This document shows positions 1 through 5,667 of a DNA stretch of 5,877 bases, in pieces. Within the stretch, counting starts at the first letter, position 1, and every line of letters begins with the position of its first letter. Origin of the DNA: an uncultured Clostridium sp. (GTDB lineage: Bacteria; Bacillota; Clostridia; Peptostreptococcales; Peptostreptococcaceae); NCBI GenBank assembly GCA_900550335.1, contig URRU01000112.1, forward strand, positions 1-5,877, in the 5' to 3' direction. Position numbers and translations under genes: made by a program. Below the pieces are notes generated by a model. The model was not told the DNA's origin and searched no databases. It was given only the letters and a program-made list of their open reading frames with translations.

Positions 1-5
1 GTATT

Positions 6-34
6 ATATTATCATCTTTTAATTTCATCGTCAA
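6..34 (-). promoter_or_regulatory. Sigma-A-type promoter reading out of the left edge
   Basis: On the minus strand there is a TTGACG -35 box (29-34), a 17-base spacer and a TAATAT -10 box (6-11). A TG one base upstream of the -10 makes it an extended -10. The predicted transcription start lies about 2 bases beyond the window, so the controlled gene is not visible. Phased A-tracts sit directly upstream. The box match and spacing are seen in the sequence; activity is inferred. Confidence 0.6.
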
Positions 35-37
35 CAC

Positions 38-76
38 TTTTTTTAAACTTTTTTTGATTTTTTTCAAAACTTTTTT
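38..76 (-). promoter_or_regulatory. Phased A-tracts (probable curved DNA/UP element)
   Basis: Runs of seven, seven, seven and six A (minus strand) occupy 38-44, 49-55, 58-64 and 71-76. Their centres are about 11, 9 and 12.5 bases apart, close to one helical turn. The block starts 3 bases upstream of the -35 box at 29-34; the first three tracts fall at about -39 to -65 from the predicted start. Phased A-tracts at such positions bend DNA and stimulate transcription in clostridia, the C. perfringens plc promoter being the known case. No intrinsic terminator for the preceding gene is visible between its stop codon and this block. Confidence 0.5.
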
Positions 77-107
77 AATCTATATTTTTATTTTTCTCTA
101 AAATCCT

Positions 108-977
108 CTATTTATCAATATTTTCACGGTCTATCTTCTCTAACTCATAATTATCTATAACATTTATCAAAACATCGGCATACACTAATTCTCCTTTAGA
201 ATTTTCTTTTGTCGCATATCCCGCATTTTCTAAAATTTGAGCTTGTTCTTTTGCATTTTTAGCCTTAAATAGACCTGCTTTCTCATATCTTTTATTTTCT
301 TTTAAAAATTTACCATAATCATAAATCGATTCTTTAAATGATCTGTACTTTCTAAAAGCAGCCTCTTCAGTATCATCATATCCTTCCTTAGTTGTCATAC
401 TTATAGTTTTACCATCCCATGATTTATCAGCCTTTATACCAAATAAATTAAATCCTTCTTTAGATAATCCAGATTTACCCCAGTCAGACTCTATAGCTGC
501 CCGTGAAATAACAACTGATGGATATATTCCATATTCTTCATATACATCAATTGCCATTGGTTCTAGCATCTTTATAAAATCTTCTCTTTGCATATCCTCT
601 ATGTAACCTCTTCCAAATATAGAGTAAACAGCAACTATAACAACTGTTAAAACAATTAAAATTATAGATACTTTTTTACTTTTCTTACTAATTTTAGATT
701 TAGAGCTAGATATTTTTTTACCCTTACTTACTGAGCTTCCATTTTTAGAAGTTTTCAACTTACTTTTAGAATTGCTAGATTTTGAAGATACTTTTGTTTT
801 AGAGTTAGTCTTTTTTTTCTTTTGTGAATTAACTTCCCCTTTTACTTTTTGAGAACTATTACTTCTAATCGGTTTAACTCCTAGCTCTCTATCATCTTTA
901 TTTTCTTTTATTTTGCCTCTAACACTCTTTCTTAATTCTTCTAATCTTTCGTTATCTATATTATTATTTTCACTCAT
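108..977 (-). CDS. Membrane-anchored glucosaminidase-type peptidoglycan hydrolase
   Basis: This 289-residue protein is probably a type II membrane protein that cleaves cell-wall glycan on the outer face. Residues 1-102 are hydrophilic and strongly basic; 44-102 hold about 22 Lys and 18 Ser with a single acidic residue. A membrane segment at about 103-122 (VSIILIVLTVVIVAVYSI) follows, flanked by Lys on the N-terminal side, which places the tail in the cytoplasm. Residues about 132-280 resemble the Amidase_4/GH73 N-acetylglucosaminidase family: the motif RAAIESDWGKS carries the likely catalytic Glu163, followed by NLFGIK (177-182), the FRKYRSF segment (208-214) and AGYAT (252-256). The ATG at 977 is preceded by TGAGG with an 8-base spacer, so the start is firm. 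It lies beyond the pot terminator with its own candidate promoter and need not be tied to polyamine uptake. It could act in growth, daughter-cell separation or sporulation; the family is fairly sure, the physiological role unknown. Confidence 0.85.
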   Translation of the reverse strand: MSENNNIDNERLEELRKSVRGKIKENKDDRELGVKPIRSNSSQKVKGEVNSQKKKKTNSKTKVSSKSSNSKSKLKTSKNGSSVSKGKKISSSKSKISKKSKKVSIILIVLTVVIVAVYSIFGRGYIEDMQREDFIKMLEPMAIDVYEEYGIYPSVVISRAAIESDWGKSGLSKEGFNLFGIKADKSWDGKTISMTTKEGYDDTEEAAFRKYRSFKESIYDYGKFLKENKRYEKAGLFKAKNAKEQAQILENAGYATKENSKGELVYADVLINVIDNYELEKIDRENIDK

Positions 978-985
978 TTAAAATT

Positions 986-990
986 CCTCA
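986..990 (-). promoter_or_regulatory. Ribosome binding site of the glucosaminidase gene
   Basis: TGAGG on the minus strand lies 8 bases before the ATG at 975-977. It supports that start and is the only good match to the anti-Shine-Dalgarno sequence near it. Confidence 0.7.
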
Positions 991-1015
991 CAAAACATTA
1001 TTTAGTACATTTTTT

Positions 1016-1045
1016 ATTATACAATACCAATCACAAGCTATACAA
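1016..1045 (-). promoter_or_regulatory. Candidate promoter of the glucosaminidase gene
   Basis: A perfect TATAAT -10 box lies at 1016-1021 on the minus strand. The best -35 is a weak TTGTAT at 1040-1045 with an 18-base spacer. Transcription would start near 1009, giving a leader of about 32 bases that contains the ribosome binding site. The strong terminator just upstream (1103-1135) makes an independent promoter likely, but the poor -35 leaves room for an activator or for partial read-through from potD. Confidence 0.4.
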
Positions 1046-1102
1046 TTACAATTACTCATCGTGTTGGATTTGATAGGTAATCAGATAAATAAATTAAATA
1101 AT

Positions 1103-1135
1103 AAAAAACCAGTAGACACATAGTATCTACCGGTT
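1103..1135 (-). terminator. Intrinsic terminator of the pot operon
   Basis: On the minus strand the arms AACCGGTAGA (1135-1126) and TCTACTGGTT (1116-1107) form a 10-bp stem with one G-U wobble around a 9-base loop. A six-T run (1108-1103, the first two within the stem) and further T-rich sequence follow. In the plus orientation the wobble becomes an A-C mismatch and there is no T-run, so it works best for minus-strand transcripts. It begins about 44 bases after the potD stop codon. Confidence 0.88.
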
Positions 1136-1172
1136 AATACTCTTTTATTAAAAAGCTCAATCAATAAAATAT

Positions 1173-1190
1173 AATCAAGCTATCTTGATT
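1173..1190 (-). other. Small hairpin across the potD stop codon
   Basis: AATCAAG (1173-1179) and CTTGATT (1184-1190) are perfect inverted repeats with a 4-base loop that contains part of the potD TAG stop (1180-1182). The minus-strand RNA continues with an ATATTTTATTG stretch rather than a solid T-run. It may be a 3'-end stabilising hairpin or chance; the main terminator lies just downstream. Confidence 0.35.
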
Positions 1191-2235
1191 TTAACTCTAT
1201 CCAAGCTTTATCGTACATTTTTATATCTTTACCTATATCTGTAAATGTTTCGCATTTACTTAAGTATTCATCATCAGGGTACGCTCCCTTATCACTAGTT
1301 ATCTCTTTATCTAAAAGGTCAAAACAGGCTTTATTAGGAGTAGAATATCCTATATACTCTGTATTTATCTTAGCAATTTCTGGATCTAGCATAAAGTTTA
1401 TAAACATTTCCGCTTCTTTTTTATTCTCACAAGTAGTAGGTATACACATAGCATCTACCCATCTATTAGTACCTTCTTCAGGGTTGAAGAATTTTAAATC
1501 AGGATTTTCTTCCCGCATAAGATGGAAGTCTCCTGAATATATCATTCCTATATATCCATCTTCTCCAACCATTCTATCTTTAACCTCATCATTTACATAA
1601 GCTAAAGCATAGTCTTTCTGTTTAACTAATAGCTCTTTAGCTTCATTTATTTCTTTTGGATTTGTAGTATTCATACTATAACCTAACTTAAATAAAGCTG
1701 CACCCATAGTATCTCTAACAGAGTCAAATATTAATATCTTCCCTTTATATTTAGGATTCCATAATAAATCCCAAGAACCTAAGTCCTTTTCATCTACATA
1801 CTTAGAATTGTATGCAAGACCTAAAGTCCCCCACATATAAGGAACGCTGTATTCGTTCTTTGGATCGTATTCAGAACCTAAAAACTTCTTATCTATATTT
1901 TTCATATTAGGAATATTTTTAAAATCTAGCTTTTCAAGTAGACCTTCCTTCTTCATCTTTGCAACCATATAATCAGAAGGTACTACAATATCGTACTTAG
2001 TACTTCCACTTTTTACCTTCTGATACATCATCTCATTTGTATCATACGTAGAGTACTGTACCTGTATACCAGTCTGTTCTTCAAATACATCTATTAAACT
2101 TTCATCAATATAGTCTCCAACGTTGTAAACATTTAAAACCTTTGATGAATCTGCAGATTTTCTACAACCTGTTAGAGGAAGCACTGCCATAGATGCAATT
2201 AAAACAAGAGATAGTATTTTTTTAGTTATTTTCAT
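1180..2235 (-). CDS. potD: Polyamine (spermidine/putrescine) ABC transporter substrate-binding lipoprotein
   Basis: This 351-residue protein is a PotD-family extracellular binding protein that delivers polyamine to the PotBC channel. A lipoprotein signal is clear: KK near the N terminus, a hydrophobic core and the lipobox LTGC with the lipidated Cys at 24. The length matches the family. Family landmarks are the YSTYDTNEMMY segment (61-71), YDIVVPSDYM (81-90), YSVPYMWGTLGLAYN (129-143), DLLWNPKYKG (156-165), WVDAMCIP (259-266) and IGYSTPN (295-301). Compared from memory with E. coli PotD, the ligand-site positions Tyr42, Ser87, Tyr89, Trp259, Asp261 and Tyr297 appear kept, whereas E. coli Trp34, Thr35, Glu36 and Trp229 appear as Val39, Gly40, Asp41 and Tyr233. 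The ligand is therefore probably a polyamine, but which one is open. The ATG abuts the potC stop (TAGATG), with AGGGG 10 bases upstream inside potC, implying translational coupling. It is the last gene before the operon terminator. Confidence 0.92.
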   Translation of the reverse strand: MKITKKILSLVLIASMAVLPLTGCRKSADSSKVLNVYNVGDYIDESLIDVFEEQTGIQVQYSTYDTNEMMYQKVKSGSTKYDIVVPSDYMVAKMKKEGLLEKLDFKNIPNMKNIDKKFLGSEYDPKNEYSVPYMWGTLGLAYNSKYVDEKDLGSWDLLWNPKYKGKILIFDSVRDTMGAALFKLGYSMNTTNPKEINEAKELLVKQKDYALAYVNDEVKDRMVGEDGYIGMIYSGDFHLMREENPDLKFFNPEEGTNRWVDAMCIPTTCENKKEAEMFINFMLDPEIAKINTEYIGYSTPNKACFDLLDKEITSDKGAYPDDEYLSKCETFTDIGKDIKMYDKAWIELKSR

Positions 2236-3033
2236 CTATCTTCTTCCCCTTTCTTCTAAAGACTGTTTCTTATTAGAAAGTATTAACAGTATAAGAACTG
2301 TTATAAACATCAAAGTTGAAAGTGCATTTATTTCTGGTTTTATCCCTCTTCTAGCCATAGAGTAAATTTCTATAGATAAGTTTGTAACCCCATTTCCAGA
2401 GTTGAAGAAACTTATTATGAAATCATCTATTGACATAGTAAATGCCATTAAAAATCCTGATACTATACCAGGTTTTATCTGAGGTAGTATAACCTTTCTT
2501 AAAGCATAAAATGGTGTAGCACCTAAATCTAATGCTGCATTCTCTATATTTTCTGGCATCTGTCTTAATTTTGGAAGCACAGAAAGTATTACATAAGGAA
2601 TACAGAACATTATATGTGCTATAAGCATTGTAAAGTATCCAAAATCAACCTGTAAAAATACAAATAAACTCATAAGAGCCACCCCTGTTACTATCTCTGT
2701 ATTTAATATTGGCAGGTTGTTTACATTCATCATTATAGCTTTGTTTCTAGGTCTCATCTTATTTATACCTATTGCACTTAAAGTCCCTACTATTGTAGCT
2801 ATTATTGAAGAAATTATAGCTATAGTAACTGTATAATAAAGTGCTGTCATTATCGCCTCATTTTGGAATAATCTCACATACCATTTAGTTGTGAATGCTC
2901 CTATATGTCCCATTGATCTCGAATCACTGAAAGAGAATACTATTAGGGCAAATATCGGTATATATAGGAATAAGAAAACTAAAAACATATATATATCAGA
3001 AACTATTTTTATCTTCTTTTTGTTTTTGTTCAT
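2236..3033 (-). CDS. potC: Polyamine ABC transporter permease PotC
   Basis: This 265-residue integral membrane protein is one of the two channel subunits. Six hydrophobic segments are visible at about 13-35, 66-90, 105-128, 132-155, 190-212 and 237-253. The cytoplasmic EAA loop that docks on the ATPase is present as ENAALDLGATPF...LP (164-184), with the invariant Gly at 171. The N terminus is short and Lys-rich, the usual inside-positive pattern. Position between potB and potD and the family length support PotC over other permeases. Its ATG shares one base with the potB stop (TAATG overlap). AAGGGGGT lies 11 bases upstream, an unusually long spacing, so translation probably depends on coupling to potB. 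The gene ends exactly where potD starts. Confidence 0.92.
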   Translation of the reverse strand: MNKNKKKIKIVSDIYMFLVFLFLYIPIFALIVFSFSDSRSMGHIGAFTTKWYVRLFQNEAIMTALYYTVTIAIISSIIATIVGTLSAIGINKMRPRNKAIMMNVNNLPILNTEIVTGVALMSLFVFLQVDFGYFTMLIAHIMFCIPYVILSVLPKLRQMPENIENAALDLGATPFYALRKVILPQIKPGIVSGFLMAFTMSIDDFIISFFNSGNGVTNLSIEIYSMARRGIKPEINALSTLMFITVLILLILSNKKQSLEERGRR

Positions 3034-3872
3034 TATATAACCATACCCCCTTCTCCGCTTCCGTCGTCCATCTTAGACATTATACTCATTGAAATTAATA
3101 TTACTATCATAAGGAATATTGAAATTGCAGAACCAAAGTTCCAATCCCCTACAACTGTAAACTGCTGTTCTATTAAATCCCCGATTAGCATTGTTTTTCC
3201 TCCACCAAGAAGTCTTGATATAGCAAATGATGTTATTGATGGCATGAATACCATTGTTATGCCAGAGAAAACTCCAGGTAAGCTAAGTGGGAATATTATT
3301 TTTCTAAATACTGTAAAATTATTAGCTCCTAAATCGTGAGCTGCATCTATTAAATCGTGATCCATTTTTGATAATGAAGTGTATATAGGTAATACCATAA
3401 ATGGTAGGAAATTATAAACCATACCTAATAACACTGCAAATGGAGTATATAAAATAGAACGATATTCTATGCCAAATAATCCTAAAAAGCTACTTAATAA
3501 TCCGTTCTGTCCTAGGATTGATGCCCAAGAATATGTTCTAAGTAGGAAGTTCATCCACATTGGAAGTATAAATAAAAGTATTAAAGTTCCTCTTTTACTT
3601 ATTGGCGCTTTAGATATAATATATGCAACTGGATAACCTATTAATATACAAGCTAAAGTAGCTCCTCCAGATATTAATATAGATCTCCAAAATACTGATA
3701 AATATATAGGATCTAAAACTGATTTGAAGTTATCAAGAGTAAAAACGATTTCTCCGTTGACTTCTTTTGTAAAACTGTAATAAACTACTAGGAATAATGG
3801 AATTACTACGAAAATGGCACTCCATACTATATATGGATAAGCAAATTTTGATTTTGAATTCTTAATTTTCAT
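3033..3872 (-). CDS. potB: Polyamine ABC transporter permease PotB
   Basis: With the start chosen here, the protein is 279 residues and is the first channel subunit. It has six membrane segments, the first at about 13-34, and a PotB-like conserved stretch [14 protein letters not shown] (about 103-116). The EAA loop appears as [11 protein letters not shown]...PLSLPG (about 176-200), with Asp replacing the usual Glu. Two further starts are in frame: GTG at 3881 and ATG at 3875. I prefer the ATG at 3872 because GGTGA (3882-3878), which matches the anti-Shine-Dalgarno sequence, is 5 bases before it; it would be only 2 bases from the 3875 ATG and overlaps the GTG. The gene then overlaps the end of potA by 11 bases. 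The C terminus is a short hydrophilic tail with a Gly-rich stretch. Confidence 0.92.
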   Translation of the reverse strand: MKIKNSKSKFAYPYIVWSAIFVVIPLFLVVYYSFTKEVNGEIVFTLDNFKSVLDPIYLSVFWRSILISGGATLACILIGYPVAYIISKAPISKRGTLILLFILPMWMNFLLRTYSWASILGQNGLLSSFLGLFGIEYRSILYTPFAVLLGMVYNFLPFMVLPIYTSLSKMDHDLIDAAHDLGANNFTVFRKIIFPLSLPGVFSGITMVFMPSITSFAISRLLGGGKTMLIGDLIEQQFTVVGDWNFGSAISIFLMIVILISMSIMSKMDDGSGEGGMVI

Positions 3873-4932
3873 CATCTTCACCAGCTTCTATTTCGACTTT
3901 TTTCATTATATGTATATCCTCAGGATATATGTATATTCCTAGTTCTGTTCCTACTTCTGCATACCGAGTGTTGTGAAGTAGCCAAGTTCTTCCATTTTCT
4001 TCTAATTCTATTTCGTAGTGTACTCCTTTAAATATTACAGATGTTACTTTTCCTACTATCATACCATCTTGTGGTTTAACCATTTTTATATCTTCTGGTC
4101 TTATAACAACTTCTATTTCTTCGTTCTTTTCAAATCCTTTATCAACACACTCGAATTCTCTATCAGCAAAAACAACTCTGAAATCTTCAAGCATAACACC
4201 AGGGATTATATTACTTTCCCCTATAAACTTAGCAACAAATGAGTTTTTAGGTTCATTGTATATATCTACTGGGTTGCCCATCTGCTGTATTTTACCTTTG
4301 TTTAAAACTACTATAGTATCAGACATACTAAGTGCTTCTTCCTGGTCATGTGTTACAAATATAAATGTTATACCTAATTTTTTCTGTATTCTTTTAAGCT
4401 CTACCTGCATTTCCTGTCTTAATTTTAAGTCAAGTGCTCCTAGAGGTTCATCAAGAAGAAGAACTTTAGGCTCGTTTACAACAGCTCTTGCTATTGCTAT
4501 TCTCTGCTGCTGTCCACCTGATAAAGAATCTATTGCTCTATTTTCAAATCCTTCAAGTGCAACAAGTTTTAAAACTTCTTTAACTTTTTTATCTATTTCA
4601 TCTTTTGGAACTTTTTTTATCTTTAATCCAAATGCTACGTTTTCGTAAACATTCATATGTGGGAATAGTGAATATTTCTGGAAAACAGTATTTACATGTC
4701 TTTCATTTGGAGGTAGGTCGTTTATTTCCTTACCTTCAAATATTACACTACCTGCATCAGCCTGTTCAAAACCAGCTATTATTTTTAATAATGTTGTTTT
4801 ACCACATCCTGATGGCCCTAATAATGTTAAAAACTCGTTTTTCTTTATATCAAGATTAAATTTATCTAATACTACGTTATCTCCACCATATACTTTATGT
4901 ATTCCTCTTAGTTCTATTATGTTTTCTGTCAA
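3862..4932 (-). CDS. potA: Polyamine ABC transporter ATP-binding subunit PotA
   Basis: This 356-residue ATPase powers the importer from the cytoplasmic face. All ABC motifs are intact: Walker A GPSGCGKT (39-46), Q-loop Gln85, signature LSGGQQQR (137-144), Walker B VLLLDEP (157-163), D-loop GALD (165-168) and the switch His195. The C-terminal part, about 240-345, is a TOBE-type regulatory domain that includes the RPED motif (278-281), as in the PotA/MalK branch of importer ATPases. The length is slightly below that of E. coli PotA. The start codon is TTG (4932-4930), supported by GAGGTG with a 7-base spacer and by the lack of any nearby in-frame ATG. The C terminus is acidic (GEDDEN) and its last codons overlap potB. 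It is the first gene of the transporter unit, 91 bases after the regulator gene. Confidence 0.95.
   Translation of the reverse strand: MTENIIELRGIHKVYGGDNVVLDKFNLDIKKNEFLTLLGPSGCGKTTLLKIIAGFEQADAGSVIFEGKEINDLPPNERHVNTVFQKYSLFPHMNVYENVAFGLKIKKVPKDEIDKKVKEVLKLVALEGFENRAIDSLSGGQQQRIAIARAVVNEPKVLLLDEPLGALDLKLRQEMQVELKRIQKKLGITFIFVTHDQEEALSMSDTIVVLNKGKIQQMGNPVDIYNEPKNSFVAKFIGESNIIPGVMLEDFRVVFADREFECVDKGFEKNEEIEVVIRPEDIKMVKPQDGMIVGKVTSVIFKGVHYEIELEENGRTWLLHNTRYAEVGTELGIYIYPEDIHIMKKVEIEAGEDDEN
3878..3882 (-). promoter_or_regulatory. Ribosome binding site deciding the potB start
   Basis: GGTGA on the minus strand matches the 3' part of the Shine-Dalgarno consensus and sits 5 bases before the ATG at 3872, inside the last codons of potA. 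It favours that ATG over the in-frame ATG at 3875 and the GTG at 3881. Confidence 0.5.
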
Positions 4933-4939
4933 AGTATAA

Positions 4940-4946
4940 CACCTCT
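4940..4946 (-). promoter_or_regulatory. Ribosome binding site supporting the potA TTG start
   Basis: AGAGGTG on the minus strand, preceded by another GGAG, lies 7 bases before the TTG at 4932. This strong match offsets the weak start codon. Confidence 0.75.
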
Positions 4947-4997
4947 CTCCTCAAAATTAAATCAAACATATTAATCACAAAATAATACTTATTAAAA

Positions 4998-5003
4998 ATT
5001 ATA
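4998..5003 (-). promoter_or_regulatory. Possible -10 box for potABCD
   Basis: A perfect TATAAT lies in the regulator-potA gap on the minus strand. The -35 position at a 17-base spacing reads TAAATT (5021-5026), a poor match, and lies in the inverted repeat at 5010-5034. A regulated promoter for the transporter genes is plausible, but perfect -10 hexamers arise easily in DNA this AT-rich. Another weak candidate is TATTAT at 4982-4987. Confidence 0.3.
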
Positions 5004-5009
5004 ATTGCA

Positions 5010-5034
5010 CTACTTTCTCAAATTTAGAAAGTAG
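5010..5034 (-). repeat. Inverted repeat at the regulator stop codon (operator or weak terminator)
   Basis: CTACTTTCT (5010-5018) and AGAAAGTAG (5026-5034) are perfect 9-base arms around a 7-base loop CAAATTT. The repeat spans the regulator stop codon (5024-5026). In minus-strand RNA it would form a hairpin, but the T-run that follows is about 11 bases away, so termination would be weak and read-through into potA likely. Relative to the TATAAT at 4998-5003 it covers roughly -19 to -43, which would also suit an operator. The right arm and loop contain a 10-mer nearly identical to one in the regulator leader. Confidence 0.5.
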
Positions 5035-5563
5035 GTGGTGTACTTACCCAAAGTACTTTGGCCACTGTCTTACCTTCATTAGATAAGAAGTGTTTTGCTC
5101 TAGGCTTAAAGTAGAAACTCTCTCCTTTTCTAACTTTAAGTTTTTTCTCACCTAAGTGAAGAAATACAGAACCTGCAAGTACATATCCAAATTCCTCTCC
5201 TTCGTGAGGTTTTTCTTCTTTGTACTGACCTCCAGGCTGTATAGTAACTATTACCGGCTCCATCTCATTTTTCTGTGAGTTTGGAACTAACCATTTAAAT
5301 TCGTATTTTAATTCTTCGTCCTCTGTTTCAAACATATCGTCCTTAACGAATACTATCTTTTCGCTCTCTGTATCATTAAAGAATTCCTTTAAGTTTGTCC
5401 CAAGTATTTCTAATATATCTATTAAAGTAGCTATAGATGGCGACGTTAAATCATTTTCTAGCTGAGATATAAATCCCTTTGAAAGTTCGCATCTGTTAGC
5501 TAACTCTTCTTGGGTGAGCTGCTTTTCTATTCTAAGTCTTTTAATCTTTTTACCTATTTCCAT
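5024..5563 (-). CDS. XRE-family regulator with cupin domain (PuuR-like)
   Basis: This 179-residue protein is a probable ligand-responsive transcription regulator. Residues about 5-58 form an XRE helix-turn-helix (TQEELANRCELSKGFISQLEN region, 18-38; SPSIATLIDILEIL next). Residues about 105-172 are a Cupin_2 domain, with HEGEEFGYVLAG (120-131) as first motif and GESFYFKPRAKH (147-158) as second, a small-molecule sensing barrel. This architecture is common beside polyamine and amino-acid genes; E. coli PuuR, a putrescine regulator, is the known example. The ATG at 5563 is preferred over the in-frame ATG at 5569 (two residues longer) because AGAGGT (5577-5572) leaves 8 bases to the former and only 2 to the latter. 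It lies immediately upstream of potABCD in the same direction and probably controls those genes and itself. Ligand and sign of regulation are inferred only. Confidence 0.88.
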   Translation of the reverse strand: MEIGKKIKRLRIEKQLTQEELANRCELSKGFISQLENDLTSPSIATLIDILEILGTNLKEFFNDTESEKIVFVKDDMFETEDEELKYEFKWLVPNSQKNEMEPVIVTIQPGGQYKEEKPHEGEEFGYVLAGSVFLHLGEKKLKVRKGESFYFKPRAKHFLSNEGKTVAKVLWVSTPPTF

Positions 5564-5571
5564 TTTCATTT

Positions 5572-5577
5572 ACCTCT
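5572..5577 (-). promoter_or_regulatory. Ribosome binding site of the regulator gene
   Basis: AGAGGT on the minus strand is 8 bases from the ATG at 5563 but just 2 bases from the ATG at 5569, which makes the downstream ATG the likelier start. Confidence 0.6.
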
Positions 5578-5597
5578 GTCTATATATAAATTTTTAC

Positions 5598-5612
5598 TAA
5601 ACTCTAAGTTTA
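5598..5612. repeat. Operator-like inverted repeat in the regulator leader
   Basis: TAAACT (5598-5603) and AGTTTA (5607-5612) are perfect 6-base arms around CTA. From the predicted start at about 5632 it covers +21 to +35. A further TAAACT half-site lies at 5620-5625. The arms match those of the repeat inside the promoter spacer (5643-5657), suggesting two sites for one protein. Confidence 0.45.
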
Positions 5613-5638
5613 TCGTTTCTAAACTACAACAATTAGAT

Positions 5639-5667
5639 ATTATAAACAAAAAGTTTATTTTTTTCAA
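5639..5667 (-). promoter_or_regulatory. Strong sigma-A-type promoter of the regulator gene
   Basis: TTGAAA (5662-5667), a 17-base spacer and TATAAT (5639-5644) on the minus strand give 11 of 12 consensus positions at ideal spacing. Transcription would start near 5632, leaving a leader of about 69 bases before the ATG at 5563. This is the best promoter upstream of the regulator-pot cluster and may serve the whole unit by read-through. Confidence 0.75.
5643..5657. repeat. Operator-like inverted repeat inside the promoter spacer
   Basis: TAAAC (5643-5647) and GTTTA (5653-5657) flank five A. The repeat fills most of the spacer between the -35 and -10 boxes and touches the -10, where a bound repressor would block RNA polymerase. 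The arm sequence recurs at 5598-5612. Function is inferred. Confidence 0.45.

Noticed and set aside
1..28. Minus-strand ATG at 28 as start of a gene running off the left edge
   Set aside because: No ribosome binding site precedes it, and it lies between the -35 and -10 boxes of a good promoter.
38..107. Intrinsic terminator after the glucosaminidase gene
   Set aside because: The T-runs here are on the plus strand, so the minus-strand RNA would be A-rich, and no stable hairpin precedes a U-run. Any terminator must lie elsewhere or be Rho-type.
1051..1081. Imperfect inverted repeat (ATTACTCATC / GATAGGTAAT) upstream of the glucosaminidase promoter
   Set aside because: One mismatch, one wobble, an 11-base loop and no T-run on either side; it may be an operator but nothing else supports it.
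3033..3881. GTG at 3881 as the potB start
   Set aside because: It overlaps the best ribosome binding site (GGTGA) and has no good site of its own; ATG at 3872 is better placed. It remains possible.
4018..4859. Three open frames on the plus strand opposite potA (4018-4242, 4256-4648, 4605-4859)
   Set aside because: They lie antisense to a complete, motif-rich ATPase gene; their products show no family features, and I see no ribosome binding sites or promoters for them. They are frame shadows.
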